Assembly (NCBI GenBank): GCA_019117485.1
Contig: DWZQ01000001.1
Span: forward strand, 1-64,000
DNA length: 64,000 bases
Direction of reading: 5' to 3'
Source of the DNA: Candidatus Agathobaculum intestinipullorum
GTDB taxonomy: Bacteria; Bacillota; Clostridia; Oscillospirales; Butyricicoccaceae
Shown: positions 16,666 to 25,431 of the stretch, piece by piece
Layout of the letters: each line of letters starts with the position of its first letter
How positions within the stretch are numbered: the first letter of the stretch is position 1
Position numbers and translations under genes: made by a program
Notes under the pieces: generated by a model
Database searches by the model: none
Told to the model about the DNA's origin: nothing
Seen by the model: only the letters and a program-made list of their open reading frames with translations

Positions 16666-17995
16666 CGCGTCCCGCCTGCTGCTCGCGGGCACAGGCTCGG
16701 GCTGCGGTAAGACAACGGTCACAATCGCATTGCTGCGCGCTTTGCAACGCCGCGGTGTGTCGCTTGCAGCTTTCAAGTGCGGGCCGGACTACATCGACCC
16801 CATGTTCCACACCGAAGTGCTCGGCGTGCCCAGCCGCAATTTGGATTTGTTCTTTGTGGACGAAACCGAGGTGCGCGGGCAGCTCGCGCGACATGTCCCA
16901 GCGGATGGCGTCGGCATTATTGAGGGTGCGATGGGCTTTTATGATGGCGTGTCCGGCAATACTGACACGGCTTCCGCGGCGCACCTTGCGCACGCGACCG
17001 ATACGCCCGCTGTGCTGATCGTGCGGCCGCGCGGGCAGTCGCTGTCGCTCGCGGCCGAGATCAAGGGATTTCGGGATTTTGCGCCGAATACGCTTGCAGG
17101 CGTCATTCTGAACGGCGTGTCGGCGGGTATGTATTCGTATTACCGCGCGATCGCGGAACGAGCGGGGCTGCCGGTGCTCGGCTTCTTGCCGCCTGTGCCG
17201 GAGGCCGAGATTCCCGACCGGCACTTAGGGTTGGTGACAGCTGCCGAGATCGGGGACTTATCGGACAAGCTCGACCGACTGGCTGACGCAGCGGAAACCG
17301 GACTGGATCTCGATGGTTTGCTTGCGCTGGCGAGCACCGCGCCGCCCCTTGCGGACGAAAGCGCGCCGCTGATGCCGGTGGTGGACAAGCCGGTGCGCAT
17401 CGCGGTCGCACGGGATAAGGCATTCTGCTTTTACTATGCGGACAACTTCGATGTGCTGCATCAACTGGGTGCGGAACTTGTGCCGTTTTCCCCACTGGAC
17501 GATGAAAAACTGCCGGAAGGGATTGACGGTCTGTATCTTGGCGGTGGGTATCCCGAAGAGCATGTGGCGCAGTTGGCGGCGAACCTTACTATGCGGGACA
17601 GCATCCGCGACGCGGTGCTGAGTGGCCTGCCGACGATTGCCGAGTGCGGCGGCTTTCTTTATCTGCACCGCACGTTGGACGGCGCAGAGATGGCTGGCGT
17701 GATCGACTCGAATGCGCATTTGACGAAAAATCTCCAGCCGTTCGGTTATGTGACGCTGACCGCGCGGCGAGATAACCTCCTCTGCTGTGCGGGTGAGCAA
17801 ATCCGCGCGCACGAGTTCCATTACGCGGTCTCGAGTGACGCTGGCATGGATTTTGACGCGAAAAAGCCGAACGGCCGCGCGTGGGCGTGCGTCCATGCAA
17901 GCGATACGCTGTATGCAGGCTTTCCACACTTGTATTTCCGTGCAAACCCGGCGTTTGCCGAGAATTTTGTGCGCCGTTGTGCGCAGAAAGGATAA
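16655..17995 (+). CDS. cbiA: Cobyrinate a,c-diamide synthase
   Basis: CbiA (446 aa) amidates the a and c side chains of cobyrinate using ATP and glutamine. An N-terminal P-loop, GTGSGCGKTTVTIALL, starts near residue 10. AFKCGPDYIDPMFH is near 39-52. The C-terminal glutaminase-like domain has YLGGGYPEEHVAQLAAN near 291 and the nucleophile Cys in AECGGFLYL near 329. It overlaps cbiET by eleven bases. Confidence 0.94.
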   Translation: MRNNASRLLLAGTGSGCGKTTVTIALLRALQRRGVSLAAFKCGPDYIDPMFHTEVLGVPSRNLDLFFVDETEVRGQLARHVPADGVGIIEGAMGFYDGVSGNTDTASAAHLAHATDTPAVLIVRPRGQSLSLAAEIKGFRDFAPNTLAGVILNGVSAGMYSYYRAIAERAGLPVLGFLPPVPEAEIPDRHLGLVTAAEIGDLSDKLDRLADAAETGLDLDGLLALASTAPPLADESAPLMPVVDKPVRIAVARDKAFCFYYADNFDVLHQLGAELVPFSPLDDEKLPEGIDGLYLGGGYPEEHVAQLAANLTMRDSIRDAVLSGLPTIAECGGFLYLHRTLDGAEMAGVIDSNAHLTKNLQPFGYVTLTARRDNLLCCAGEQIRAHEFHYAVSSDAGMDFDAKKPNGRAWACVHASDTLYAGFPHLYFRANPAFAENFVRRCAQKG

Positions 17996-18001
17996 AACAC
18001 G

Positions 18002-19060
18002 ATGGATTTGCAGCAGACCATTGCGGCGGTGCGTTCGCCGTGCGAGGACAGCCGCGCGGCGGCGTATCAGCGTTTTTCGGACATTGCGATGCCGCTGGGT
18101 AGCTTAGGGCTGTTGCAGGACGCGGTCGCACAGATCGCCGCCATCCGGCGCACGCTGCGCCCGTCGATTGCAAAGCGCGCGGTCGTGATGTTCTGCGCGG
18201 ATAACGGCGTGGTCGCCAAAGGCGTGACCCAGTGCGGGCAGGAAGTGACCGCAACGGTGACCGAAAACATGGGGCGCGGCAAGTCGAGCGTGTGCCTAAT
18301 GGCGCAGCATATTGGTATGGACAGCTTTCCGGTGGACATCGGCGTGGTGCGCGACGTACAGGGCGAGCGCATTCTGCGCCGCAAAATCCGATATGGCACG
18401 GCAGATTTAGCTAAAGAGCCAGCAATGACGCGGGACGAAGCCATGCGCGCGATCGAGGTTGGAATCGAACTGGCGGAATGGTGCGCGTCGCAGGGCTATG
18501 AGCTGCTGTGCGGCGGCGAAATGGGAATCGGCAACACGACGACAAGCGCCGCCGTCACCGCGGCGTTGACCGGCGCGGCGGTCGAAACCGTGACCGGCCG
18601 CGGTGCAGGTTTGTCCTCGGAAGGGCTTGCACGCAAGGTGCGCGTGATTCAAACCGCGCTCGCACTTCACCAGCCCGATCCCCAAGATCCGATCGGCGTG
18701 CTGCACAAGGTCGGCGGGCTGGACATTGCGGGGCTGACCGGGCTGTACCTCGGTGCGGCGGCTTGCGGCCTGCCCGTTGTGCTGGACGGCGTGATTTCTT
18801 GTGCGGCGGCACTGCTGGCTGTGCGGCTGTGTCCGAACGTGCACGGCTATCTGCTCGCGGGGCATCACTCGGAGGAACCTGCGGGCGCACTGCTGCTGGA
18901 TGCACTCGAACTGCGTCCGTTTATCACAGCGGGAATGAGGCTGGGCGAGGGCACAGGCGCGGTCGCGGCGGTCAGCTTGCTCGATCTGGTGTTTGCGGCC
19001 TATGACGGGATGCCTCGCTTCGACGAAGTGGGGATAGAAGCCTATCAGAAACTGACTTAG
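18002..19060 (+). CDS. cobT: Nicotinate-nucleotide:dimethylbenzimidazole phosphoribosyltransferase
   Basis: CobT (352 aa) activates the lower-ligand base to its alpha-ribotide. MPLGSLGLLQDAVAQIA is near 29-45, ADNGVVAKGVTQ near 66, EMGIGNTTTSAAV near 173, and the catalytic Glu lies in MRLGEGTGAVAAVSLLDLV near 312. The start follows the cbiA stop by six bases with AAAGGATAAAAC upstream. No gene for making a benzimidazole base is in the window, so the natural base is unknown. Confidence 0.94.
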   Translation: MDLQQTIAAVRSPCEDSRAAAYQRFSDIAMPLGSLGLLQDAVAQIAAIRRTLRPSIAKRAVVMFCADNGVVAKGVTQCGQEVTATVTENMGRGKSSVCLMAQHIGMDSFPVDIGVVRDVQGERILRRKIRYGTADLAKEPAMTRDEAMRAIEVGIELAEWCASQGYELLCGGEMGIGNTTTSAAVTAALTGAAVETVTGRGAGLSSEGLARKVRVIQTALALHQPDPQDPIGVLHKVGGLDIAGLTGLYLGAAACGLPVVLDGVISCAAALLAVRLCPNVHGYLLAGHHSEEPAGALLLDALELRPFITAGMRLGEGTGAVAAVSLLDLVFAAYDGMPRFDEVGIEAYQKLT

Positions 19061-19090
19061 CAGAAAAAAGTGGGAGGAAGGACAAAAACC

Positions 19091-19621
19091 ATGTTGATTT
19101 TGGTGACCGGCGGTGCAGCAAGTGGGAAATCCGCGCACGCGGAGCGCCTGCTGTGCGACTGTGCGCCGTCCTCCCGGCTGTATCTAGCCACCATGCAGTC
19201 ATTCGGTGCGGCGGCGCAGGCGCGTATTGCGCGGCACCGCGCGCTGAGGCAGGGCAAAAACTTTGAGACGATCGAGCACCCGCTCGATCTGGCGGGGCTG
19301 GTGTTGCACCGCCGGTATGATGGGATTTTGCTTGAAGATCTGGGCAATCTGCTCGCAAACGAGGTGTTTGCACCGGATGGCGCGGGCGACGCGGCGTTCG
19401 GCAGCATCCTTGCAGGTATCGACCATCTGCAAGACTGCTGCGAAACGCTGGTCGTGGTGACGGACGAGATTTTTGCTGACGGGATAGATTACCCGCCCGA
19501 GACCGCGCGGTACATCTGTGATCTTGCAGCGTTGAACCGCGCGCTTGCCACGCGGGCGGAGGTAGTATATGAGTCGGTTTGCGGTATTTTGCTGCCTCTG
19601 AAGGGGGAAAAGGGGATTTGA
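19091..19621 (+). CDS. cobU: Adenosylcobinamide kinase / guanylyltransferase CobU
   Basis: CobU (176 aa) phosphorylates adenosylcobinamide and transfers GMP to it. The P-loop VTGGAASGKSAHAE is at residues 5-18. ARIARHRALRQGKNFETIEHP near 43-63 holds the His expected to carry GMP, and GILLEDLGNLLANE is near 78. The C-terminal block that usually reads EVGxGIVP here reads DEIFADGIDYPPETARY, which is divergent. The start at 19091 is preferred over 19070 because GGGAGGAAGG (19072-19081) precedes it. Confidence 0.87.
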   Translation: MLILVTGGAASGKSAHAERLLCDCAPSSRLYLATMQSFGAAAQARIARHRALRQGKNFETIEHPLDLAGLVLHRRYDGILLEDLGNLLANEVFAPDGAGDAAFGSILAGIDHLQDCCETLVVVTDEIFADGIDYPPETARYICDLAALNRALATRAEVVYESVCGILLPLKGEKGI

Positions 19622-20406
19622 AAAGCGCATGGAGTGGCCTGCTGGTCGCGTTTTCGATGTATTCGGCCGTACCCGTGCTGCAGGTGCAGTGGGAAAAGCG
19701 CACGATGCGCTGGGCGCTGGGTTTTCTGCCGTTGATCGGCGTGCTGATTGGCGCACTCGAGTGGCTGTGGTTTGCGTTCTGCACGCATTTTGCAGCTGAG
19801 GGGTTGTTTTACTCAGTTGGGGCGGCGCTCATTCCGTTTTTCGTGTCGGGCGGCATTCATCTGGATGGCCTGTGCGACACCTGTGATGCACTCTGTTCGT
19901 ACGGCGACCGCGAAAAGCGGCTGGCGATTTTGAAAGACCCGCATGTCGGCGCGTTCGGCCCGATGTGGCTGATCGCTTTTCTGTTGGCCGAAGTCGGCTG
20001 CTTTGCACAGATTTACGCGCGCCCTGCGCTGCTGCCACTGGCGCTGACAGGCTTTGCACTTGCGCGCTGTCTGGGTGGTTGCAAGGTGGTGCTGTCGCCC
20101 TGCGCCAAGGACAGCGGCCTTGCGCACCTGTTCGCGGAGAACAGCGACAAACGTGTGGTCGCCGTCGCACTGCTGGCTGAGATGATGCTCTATCTGGCGG
20201 TCGTTGGGCTGATGGTGCATGCCGTGCCGAATGGATTAACGATGGCGACAGTCTGGGTGGTCGTGCTGCTTTTGTGGTACGGTGTGCATGAGAAATTGAC
20301 TCGCCGTACTTTCGGCGGCATCACTGGCGATCTTGCGGGCTTTGGCATTTCAGTAGCCGAACTTTTGTCACTCGTTTGCGCCGCATTGGGAGGGTTGTTG
20401 GTATGA
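19618..20406 (+). CDS. cobS: Adenosylcobinamide-GDP ribazoletransferase (cobalamin synthase)
   Basis: CobS (262 aa) is the membrane enzyme that joins AdoCbi-GDP to alpha-ribazole. It has several hydrophobic segments. The family motif GGIHLDGLCDTCDAL is near 78-92, followed by EKRLAILKDPHVGAFG near 101. The likely start is TTG at 19618, overlapping the cobU stop by TTGA and preceded by GGGGGAAAAGGGG; no ATG fits. It overlaps the next gene by four bases. Confidence 0.9.
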   Translation: MKSAWSGLLVAFSMYSAVPVLQVQWEKRTMRWALGFLPLIGVLIGALEWLWFAFCTHFAAEGLFYSVGAALIPFFVSGGIHLDGLCDTCDALCSYGDREKRLAILKDPHVGAFGPMWLIAFLLAEVGCFAQIYARPALLPLALTGFALARCLGGCKVVLSPCAKDSGLAHLFAENSDKRVVAVALLAEMMLYLAVVGLMVHAVPNGLTMATVWVVVLLLWYGVHEKLTRRTFGGITGDLAGFGISVAELLSLVCAALGGLLV

Positions 20407-20738
20407 CCGTATTATTCATCGGCGGGGCGCATCAGGGAAAGGCCGCGCTTGCGCGTGCCCTGTATCCCGCGTTGCCGCGGGTTGAAAACCTGCATTTACT
20501 TGTGCGAGCGGAACTTGTCGCAGGACGTGACCCACTGGCGCTGCGGGAAGGTTTACGCGGTCATGCCGTGACCTGTGATGAGGTCGGCTGTGGCGTGGTG
20601 CCGATCGACCGGGCAGATGAAGCCTATCGAGAAGCCGTCGGGCGGCTGTGCTGTGCGCTGGCCGCTGAGGCGGATGCGGTTATCCGCGTAACTGCGGGTA
20701 TCCCGCAATATATCAAAGGAGAAAAAATATGTACCTGA
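20403..20738 (+). CDS. Short CobU-like P-loop protein
   Basis: This 111-residue protein looks like a shortened second CobU. A P-loop-like FIGGAHQGKAAL is at residues 5-16, and CDEVGCGVVPIDRADEAYREAVGRL near 64-88 matches the C-terminal EVGxGIVP block of CobU. The middle of CobU, with the guanylylated His and the kinase core, is missing. Notably it keeps the block that the full-length CobU upstream lacks. It overlaps cobS by four bases and cbiB by ten, so it is translated within the operon and is not obviously decaying. Its function is unknown; helping CobU is one possibility. Confidence 0.75.
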   Translation: MTVLFIGGAHQGKAALARALYPALPRVENLHLLVRAELVAGRDPLALREGLRGHAVTCDEVGCGVVPIDRADEAYREAVGRLCCALAAEADAVIRVTAGIPQYIKGEKICT

Positions 20739-21697
20739 CCTGTACTGTGCTGCTCGGTTTTGTGCTCGACTGTCTGCTTGGCGACCCAAACACCTGTTTG
20801 CACCCGGCCTGCCTGATCGGGCGGTTAGTATCGCGTACCGAAAAAATTTTGCGGCGGCTGTTTCCCAAAACCCGCCGCGGCGAGACCGTCGCGGGCGTGC
20901 TGCTGTGGCTGGTGGTTTGTGGCATTAGCTTTGCCGTACCGTTTTTCGCGCTGCGCTGGCTGCGTGAGCGTAACTTCTGGCTGGGCTTTGCAGCGGAGTC
21001 GCTGCTGTGCTGGCTGGTGCTCGCGTGCCGCAGTCTGGCCGACGCGGGAAAAGATGTGTATGCGGCGCTCGGCAAGTCGCTTGAGGACGGCCGTAAGACG
21101 GTTGCGATGTATGTCGGCCGTGACACGGGAGAACTCGACGAGCCGGGCGTCATCAAAGCTGCGGTCGAGACAGTGGCCGAAAATACGACAGACGGCGTGG
21201 TCGCGCCGCTGGTGTTTTTGCTCATCGGCGGCGCGCCGCTCGGGCTGCTCTATAAGGCGGTCAACACGCTGGATTCGATGGTCGGCTATCACAACGACAA
21301 GTATGAGTATTTCGGCAAGTTTTCTGCGCGGATGGATGATATTTTTAACTTTATTCCGGCGAGGCTGTCCGCGGTTTGCCTGATCGCGGCGGCGGGAATG
21401 CTGTGTCTTGATAACCGCAACGCGTTGCGCGTGTTTCGGAGAGATCGGAACGGTCATAAAAGCCCCAACGCCGGACAGACCGAGTCCGCTTGCGCAGGCG
21501 CGCTGCATATCCAGCTGGGCGGGGACGCAAGCTATTTCGGCAAAACGGTGAAAAAAGCGTCGTTTGGTGATCCCGACCGTGTCGTGCGTCGTACGGATAT
21601 TTTGCAGACTTGCGACTTGATGCGTATGGCGAGCGTGCTCGCGCTTGTGTTATGCGCGGTGGTGCGGCTGGTTTTGACTTGGCATCCTGCCGCTTGA
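20729..21697 (+). CDS. cbiB: Adenosylcobinamide-phosphate synthase CbiB
   Basis: CbiB (322 aa) attaches (R)-1-amino-2-propanol phosphate to adenosylcobyric acid. It is a membrane protein; the opening contains DCLLGDPNTCLHPACLIGRL. AVETVAENTTDGVVAPL near 147 and VNTLDSMVGYHNDKYEYFGKF near 181 are conserved family motifs. The ATG follows AAAGGAGAAAAAAT. Length is normal. Confidence 0.93.
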   Translation: MYLTCTVLLGFVLDCLLGDPNTCLHPACLIGRLVSRTEKILRRLFPKTRRGETVAGVLLWLVVCGISFAVPFFALRWLRERNFWLGFAAESLLCWLVLACRSLADAGKDVYAALGKSLEDGRKTVAMYVGRDTGELDEPGVIKAAVETVAENTTDGVVAPLVFLLIGGAPLGLLYKAVNTLDSMVGYHNDKYEYFGKFSARMDDIFNFIPARLSAVCLIAAAGMLCLDNRNALRVFRRDRNGHKSPNAGQTESACAGALHIQLGGDASYFGKTVKKASFGDPDRVVRRTDILQTCDLMRMASVLALVLCAVVRLVLTWHPAA

Positions 21698-21713
21698 CAG
21701 AAAGGAGATAACC

Positions 21714-22769
21714 ATGCCCGAATATGTACACGGCGGCGACGTGTATTCCTATGCCGCGCGCTTTGGCGCCGCACCGGTGGATTTATCGGCCAATATCAAT
21801 CCATACGGCGTTCCGGAATCGGTTAAACAGGCGATGCACGATGCGATCGAAAACTGTACGCAGTACCCTGATCCGTTTTGCCGCGCGGCGCGGCAGGCAA
21901 TCAGCGAGGTCGAGGGTGTTGCCCCCGATCGCATCTATTGCGGTAGTGGTGCTGCGGATGTGCTCGACCGTCTTGCGGCGGTGCTACGGCCCAAAACCGC
22001 ACTACTGCTTGCGCCAACCTTTGCCGAGTATGAGCGTACGCTCACGGGTGCGGACTTGCGCTTTCACACGCTGCGTGCGGATGAGAATTTTGCGGTCACC
22101 GAGGGGATTTTGCAGAATATTACGTCTGACCTTGACGCGGTTTACCTGTGTAACCCCAATAACCCGACCGGACGCACGATTGCCCCGGCACTGCTGCGGG
22201 AGATAGCCGCGCGATGCGCCGAGGTGGGCGTGCGGTTGATCGTGGACGAGTGTTTTCTCGACTTTGTGTCCGGTGGTGAAACGCTGGTGCCCTATCTGGA
22301 TACATTCCCGTCCCTTGTGCTGCTGCGCGCTTATACGAAGATGTACGCCGTGCCGGGCGTGCGCTTCGGTTGGTGCATGACGGCGGACGCGGCTCTCATC
22401 GAGAGCTTGTACTGCGCGGGGCAGCCATGGAACGTATCGGTGATTGCACAGGCGTGCGCGGTCGCTTGCGCGTGGGAGCGGGACTATGCCGCGCAGACCG
22501 CGCAGCGTATCGCAGCCGAGCGGGTGTATCTCACCGAAGGCCTTACTGCGTGCGGGGTGACGGTTTTTCCGGGCGAAGCGAACTTTTTGCTATTCCACAC
22601 GTCGGATACGGATTTGCAGGACAAACTCGCGCGGCACGGCATTCTGGTGCGCGACTGTTCTAATTACCGTGGCTTGACATGCGGATATTACCGCACGGCG
22701 GTCAAGACCAGAAACGAGAGCGAAATGCTATTCGCGGCACTGGATGAGATACGAAAGGGGAGAGGCTGA
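21714..22769 (+). CDS. cobD: L-threonine-O-3-phosphate decarboxylase (CobD/CobC type)
   Basis: This 351-residue PLP enzyme decarboxylates threonine phosphate to give the aminopropanol phosphate linker. It opens with HGGDVYSYA and LSANINPYGVPESVKQA, has YCGSGAADVLDRLA near 78, CNPNNPTGRT near 143, and the PLP lysine in AYTKMYAVPGVRFGW near 206-220. The family is close to histidinol-phosphate aminotransferase, but the setting next to cbiB and cbiP supports the cobalamin role. Names conflict between species: Salmonella CobD equals Pseudomonas CobC. Confidence 0.9.
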   Translation: MPEYVHGGDVYSYAARFGAAPVDLSANINPYGVPESVKQAMHDAIENCTQYPDPFCRAARQAISEVEGVAPDRIYCGSGAADVLDRLAAVLRPKTALLLAPTFAEYERTLTGADLRFHTLRADENFAVTEGILQNITSDLDAVYLCNPNNPTGRTIAPALLREIAARCAEVGVRLIVDECFLDFVSGGETLVPYLDTFPSLVLLRAYTKMYAVPGVRFGWCMTADAALIESLYCAGQPWNVSVIAQACAVACAWERDYAAQTAQRIAAERVYLTEGLTACGVTVFPGEANFLLFHTSDTDLQDKLARHGILVRDCSNYRGLTCGYYRTAVKTRNESEMLFAALDEIRKGRG

Positions 22770-24271
22770 TGGCGCGGTGTATCATGGTGCAGGGCACCTG
22801 CTCAAACGCGGGTAAGAGCCTCATTTGCACGGCCTTGTGTCGTATTTTCCGGCAGGACGGTTGGCGCGTTGCACCGTTCAAGGCGCAGAACATGGCGCTC
22901 AACTCGTTTATCACGGCGGACGGCAGCGAGATGGGCCGCGCACAGGTCGTGCAGGCCGAGGCGGCGGGCATTGTGCCAGATGTGCGTATGAATCCGATTT
23001 TGCTCAAGCCGACGAGTGACGTCGGCTCGCAGGTGATTGTGCTGGGTCAGGCACGCGGCAATCGTACCGCCCGTGAATATTGGGGCGACAAAAAAGCGCT
23101 TATGCCGGTGGTCAAGCAGGCGTATGACAGTCTGGCGGTTGAGTATGATATCATCGTGATCGAGGGGGCGGGTAGCCCGGCCGAGATCAACTTAAAGAAA
23201 GACGATATCGTCAATATGGGACTGGCAAAGCTGGTGGACGCGCCTGTGCTGCTGGTGGGTGATATCGACCGCGGCGGTGTGTTCGCGTCGCTCTATGGTA
23301 CGGTTAAGCTGCTCGAGCCAGACGAGCAGGCGCGTATCCGTGCGCTCATCATCAACAAGTTTCGGGGCGATGTGGAAATTTTGCGCTCCGGTTTGGCGCA
23401 GCTTGAGGAATTGACCAGCAAACCGGTCGCAGGCGTCGTGCCTTATGGGCATTTCGACATCGATGACGAGGACAGTTTATCCGAGCGTCTGGACGGTGAC
23501 GCGCGCGGTGCGGCCGTTCGAATCGCGGTGGTGCAGCTGCCGCGGCTGAGCAACTTCACGGATTTCTCCGCGCTCGGTAGAGTTCCGGGGGTGGGCGTAT
23601 ATTACGCAGACAAGCCCGCGCAGCTCGATGGGGCGGACTGCATCATCTTGCCCGGCACGAAGGCTACGCTGTCCGACCTCAAATGGCTGCGCGAAAGCGG
23701 CATGGAAGCGCAGATTTTGAAGCAGCACGCGGCGGGCACGCCGGTGCTGGGCATCTGCGGCGGATTTCAGATGCTGGGGCGCACGGTGTCTGACCCGGAG
23801 AACACCGAGGGAGGTGGTGCGATGCGCGGTCTTGGATTGCTGCCCGTGGACACGGTGTTCCATCCGCATAAGACGACGACGCAGGCGCATGGTGTAGTCA
23901 GCAGCCTGTCTGGTGCGCTGGAAGGCTTATCAGGTGCGGCGGTCAAGGGTTACGAAATCCACATGGGCGAAACCGCGCGCGACGCGGACGCGCTGCCGTT
24001 TGCTGTGCTCATCCGCGCGGACGGTACGGAGGTTGCAGATGGATGTCAGGTGGAAAACGCTTACGGAACCTATCTGCATGGCGTGTTTGACGCGCCGGGG
24101 GTTGCATCGGGATTGGCGCAGGCACTGGCCGTTCGCAAAGGCGTGACGTTAAACGAGACAGCGCTGGGCACCGCAGGGTATAAAGAACGAGAATACGACC
24201 GCTTGGCGGACGCTGTTCGGCAGGCATTGGATATGAATTTGATTTATCGGATTTTGGAGGGCAAAGCATGA
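22769..24271 (+). CDS. cbiP: Cobyric acid synthase CbiP
   Basis: CbiP/CobQ (500 aa) amidates the b, d, e and g side chains. The N-terminal P-loop MVQGTCSNAGKSLICTALCR is at residues 5-24, with FKAQNMALNSFIT near 38. VIEGAGSPAEINLKKDDIVN near 131 is typical. The C-terminal glutaminase part has LPGTKATLSDLKWLR near 294 and the nucleophile in LGICGGFQMLG near 327. The start touches the previous stop (TGATG). Confidence 0.95.
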   Translation: MARCIMVQGTCSNAGKSLICTALCRIFRQDGWRVAPFKAQNMALNSFITADGSEMGRAQVVQAEAAGIVPDVRMNPILLKPTSDVGSQVIVLGQARGNRTAREYWGDKKALMPVVKQAYDSLAVEYDIIVIEGAGSPAEINLKKDDIVNMGLAKLVDAPVLLVGDIDRGGVFASLYGTVKLLEPDEQARIRALIINKFRGDVEILRSGLAQLEELTSKPVAGVVPYGHFDIDDEDSLSERLDGDARGAAVRIAVVQLPRLSNFTDFSALGRVPGVGVYYADKPAQLDGADCIILPGTKATLSDLKWLRESGMEAQILKQHAAGTPVLGICGGFQMLGRTVSDPENTEGGGAMRGLGLLPVDTVFHPHKTTTQAHGVVSSLSGALEGLSGAAVKGYEIHMGETARDADALPFAVLIRADGTEVADGCQVENAYGTYLHGVFDAPGVASGLAQALAVRKGVTLNETALGTAGYKEREYDRLADAVRQALDMNLIYRILEGKA

Positions 24272-24798
24272 CAAACAAGGCTTGTGTGCACCTATACTGC
24301 GGCGATGGCAAAGGCAAAACAACCGCGGCGGTTGGGCTGGCTGTGCGGTTTGCCGGGCGCGGCGGAAAGGTGGTGGTCGCGCAGTTTTTGAAGGACGGCA
24401 CGTCGGGCGAATGCCGCGCGCTGGCGAAACTGGAAACCGTGACCATGCTCGCGGCCAATCCGGTGCGCAAATTCTCCTTTCAAATGAACGAAGAGGAAAA
24501 ACAACGCACGGCAGACGCGGTGCAGCGCACCTTCGCGACCGCGACCGGCTACGCCGTGCGCGAGGGTGCGGGACTACTCATCCTCGACGAGGTGTGCGCA
24601 GCGATTAGTTGCGGTTTTCTGGACGAACAAGCGGTGTTGGACTTTTTGGATGGTCGGTCGGATACGCTCGAGGTTGTGCTGACCGGGCGCGACCCGTCTG
24701 AAGCCTTGCAGGAGCGTGCAGATTATATCACTGAGATGGTCAAGCGCCGCCACCCATTTGATGATGGAGTGACCGCGAGGGAGGGGATCGAATGGTAA
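24268..24798 (+). CDS. cobO: Corrinoid adenosyltransferase
   Basis: CobO (176 aa, BtuR/CobA family) transfers the adenosyl group of ATP to Co(I) corrinoid. The P-loop YCGDGKGKTTAAVGLAVRFA starts at residue 10. FLKDGTSGE is near 43, and ILDEVCAAISCGFLDE near 105. It overlaps cbiP by four bases and cbiC by seven. Confidence 0.92.
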   Translation: MTNKACVHLYCGDGKGKTTAAVGLAVRFAGRGGKVVVAQFLKDGTSGECRALAKLETVTMLAANPVRKFSFQMNEEEKQRTADAVQRTFATATGYAVREGAGLLILDEVCAAISCGFLDEQAVLDFLDGRSDTLEVVLTGRDPSEALQERADYITEMVKRRHPFDDGVTAREGIEW

Positions 24799-25430
24799 AC
24801 AGACGCATGGCGCCCGTCGAGATCGAAAAGCGCAGCTTTGAGATTATCACGGAGGAGTTGGGCGAGCGTACCTTCGCACCCGGTGTGGCTGAGGTAGTTA
24901 AGCGTGTCATCCACACGACGGCGGACTTCGACTATGCGGACAACCTGTACTTTTCGGAAAATGTGATCGAGCGGGCGAAAGAGGCACTTTCGGCGGGTGC
25001 GACGATTGTCACCGACACCAACATGGCGCTGGCTGGTATTAGCAAGCCCACACTCACCAAACTCGGCGGGCGGGCGGTTTGTCTGATGGCGGACGAGGCG
25101 GTAGCGCGTGAGGCCAAAGTGCGCGGCGTGACCCGTGCAACGGTTTCGATAGAACACGCGGCAAAACTTCACGGGCCGCTGATTTTTGCCGTCGGCAATG
25201 CCCCGACTGCGCTCATACGTCTGCATGAGCTGATAAACGAGGGCGCGGTACAGCCTGCGCTTGTCATCGGCGTGCCTGTTGGATTTGTCAACGTGGTCGA
25301 AGCGAAAGAATTGTTCCTCGGCGGGGACACGCCGTACATCATCGCGCGCGGGCGCAAGGGCGGCTCAAATGTGGCTGCCGCCATTGTTAATGCGTTGTTG
25401 TATCAACTGGTCAAGCGGGAGGGGTTCTGA
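24792..25430 (+). CDS. cbiC: Cobalt-precorrin-8 methylmutase CbiC
   Basis: CbiC (212 aa) moves the C-11 methyl group to C-12, giving cobyrinate. PVEIEKRSFEII (residues 7-18) and RVIHTTADFDYADNL are characteristic, with the catalytic His in the latter. TDTNMALAGIS near 75 and IGVPVGFVNVVEAKE near 157 follow. It starts within the cobO end and stops one base before cbiK. Confidence 0.93.
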   Translation: MVNRRMAPVEIEKRSFEIITEELGERTFAPGVAEVVKRVIHTTADFDYADNLYFSENVIERAKEALSAGATIVTDTNMALAGISKPTLTKLGGRAVCLMADEAVAREAKVRGVTRATVSIEHAAKLHGPLIFAVGNAPTALIRLHELINEGAVQPALVIGVPVGFVNVVEAKELFLGGDTPYIIARGRKGGSNVAAAIVNALLYQLVKREGF

Positions 25431-25431
25431 T

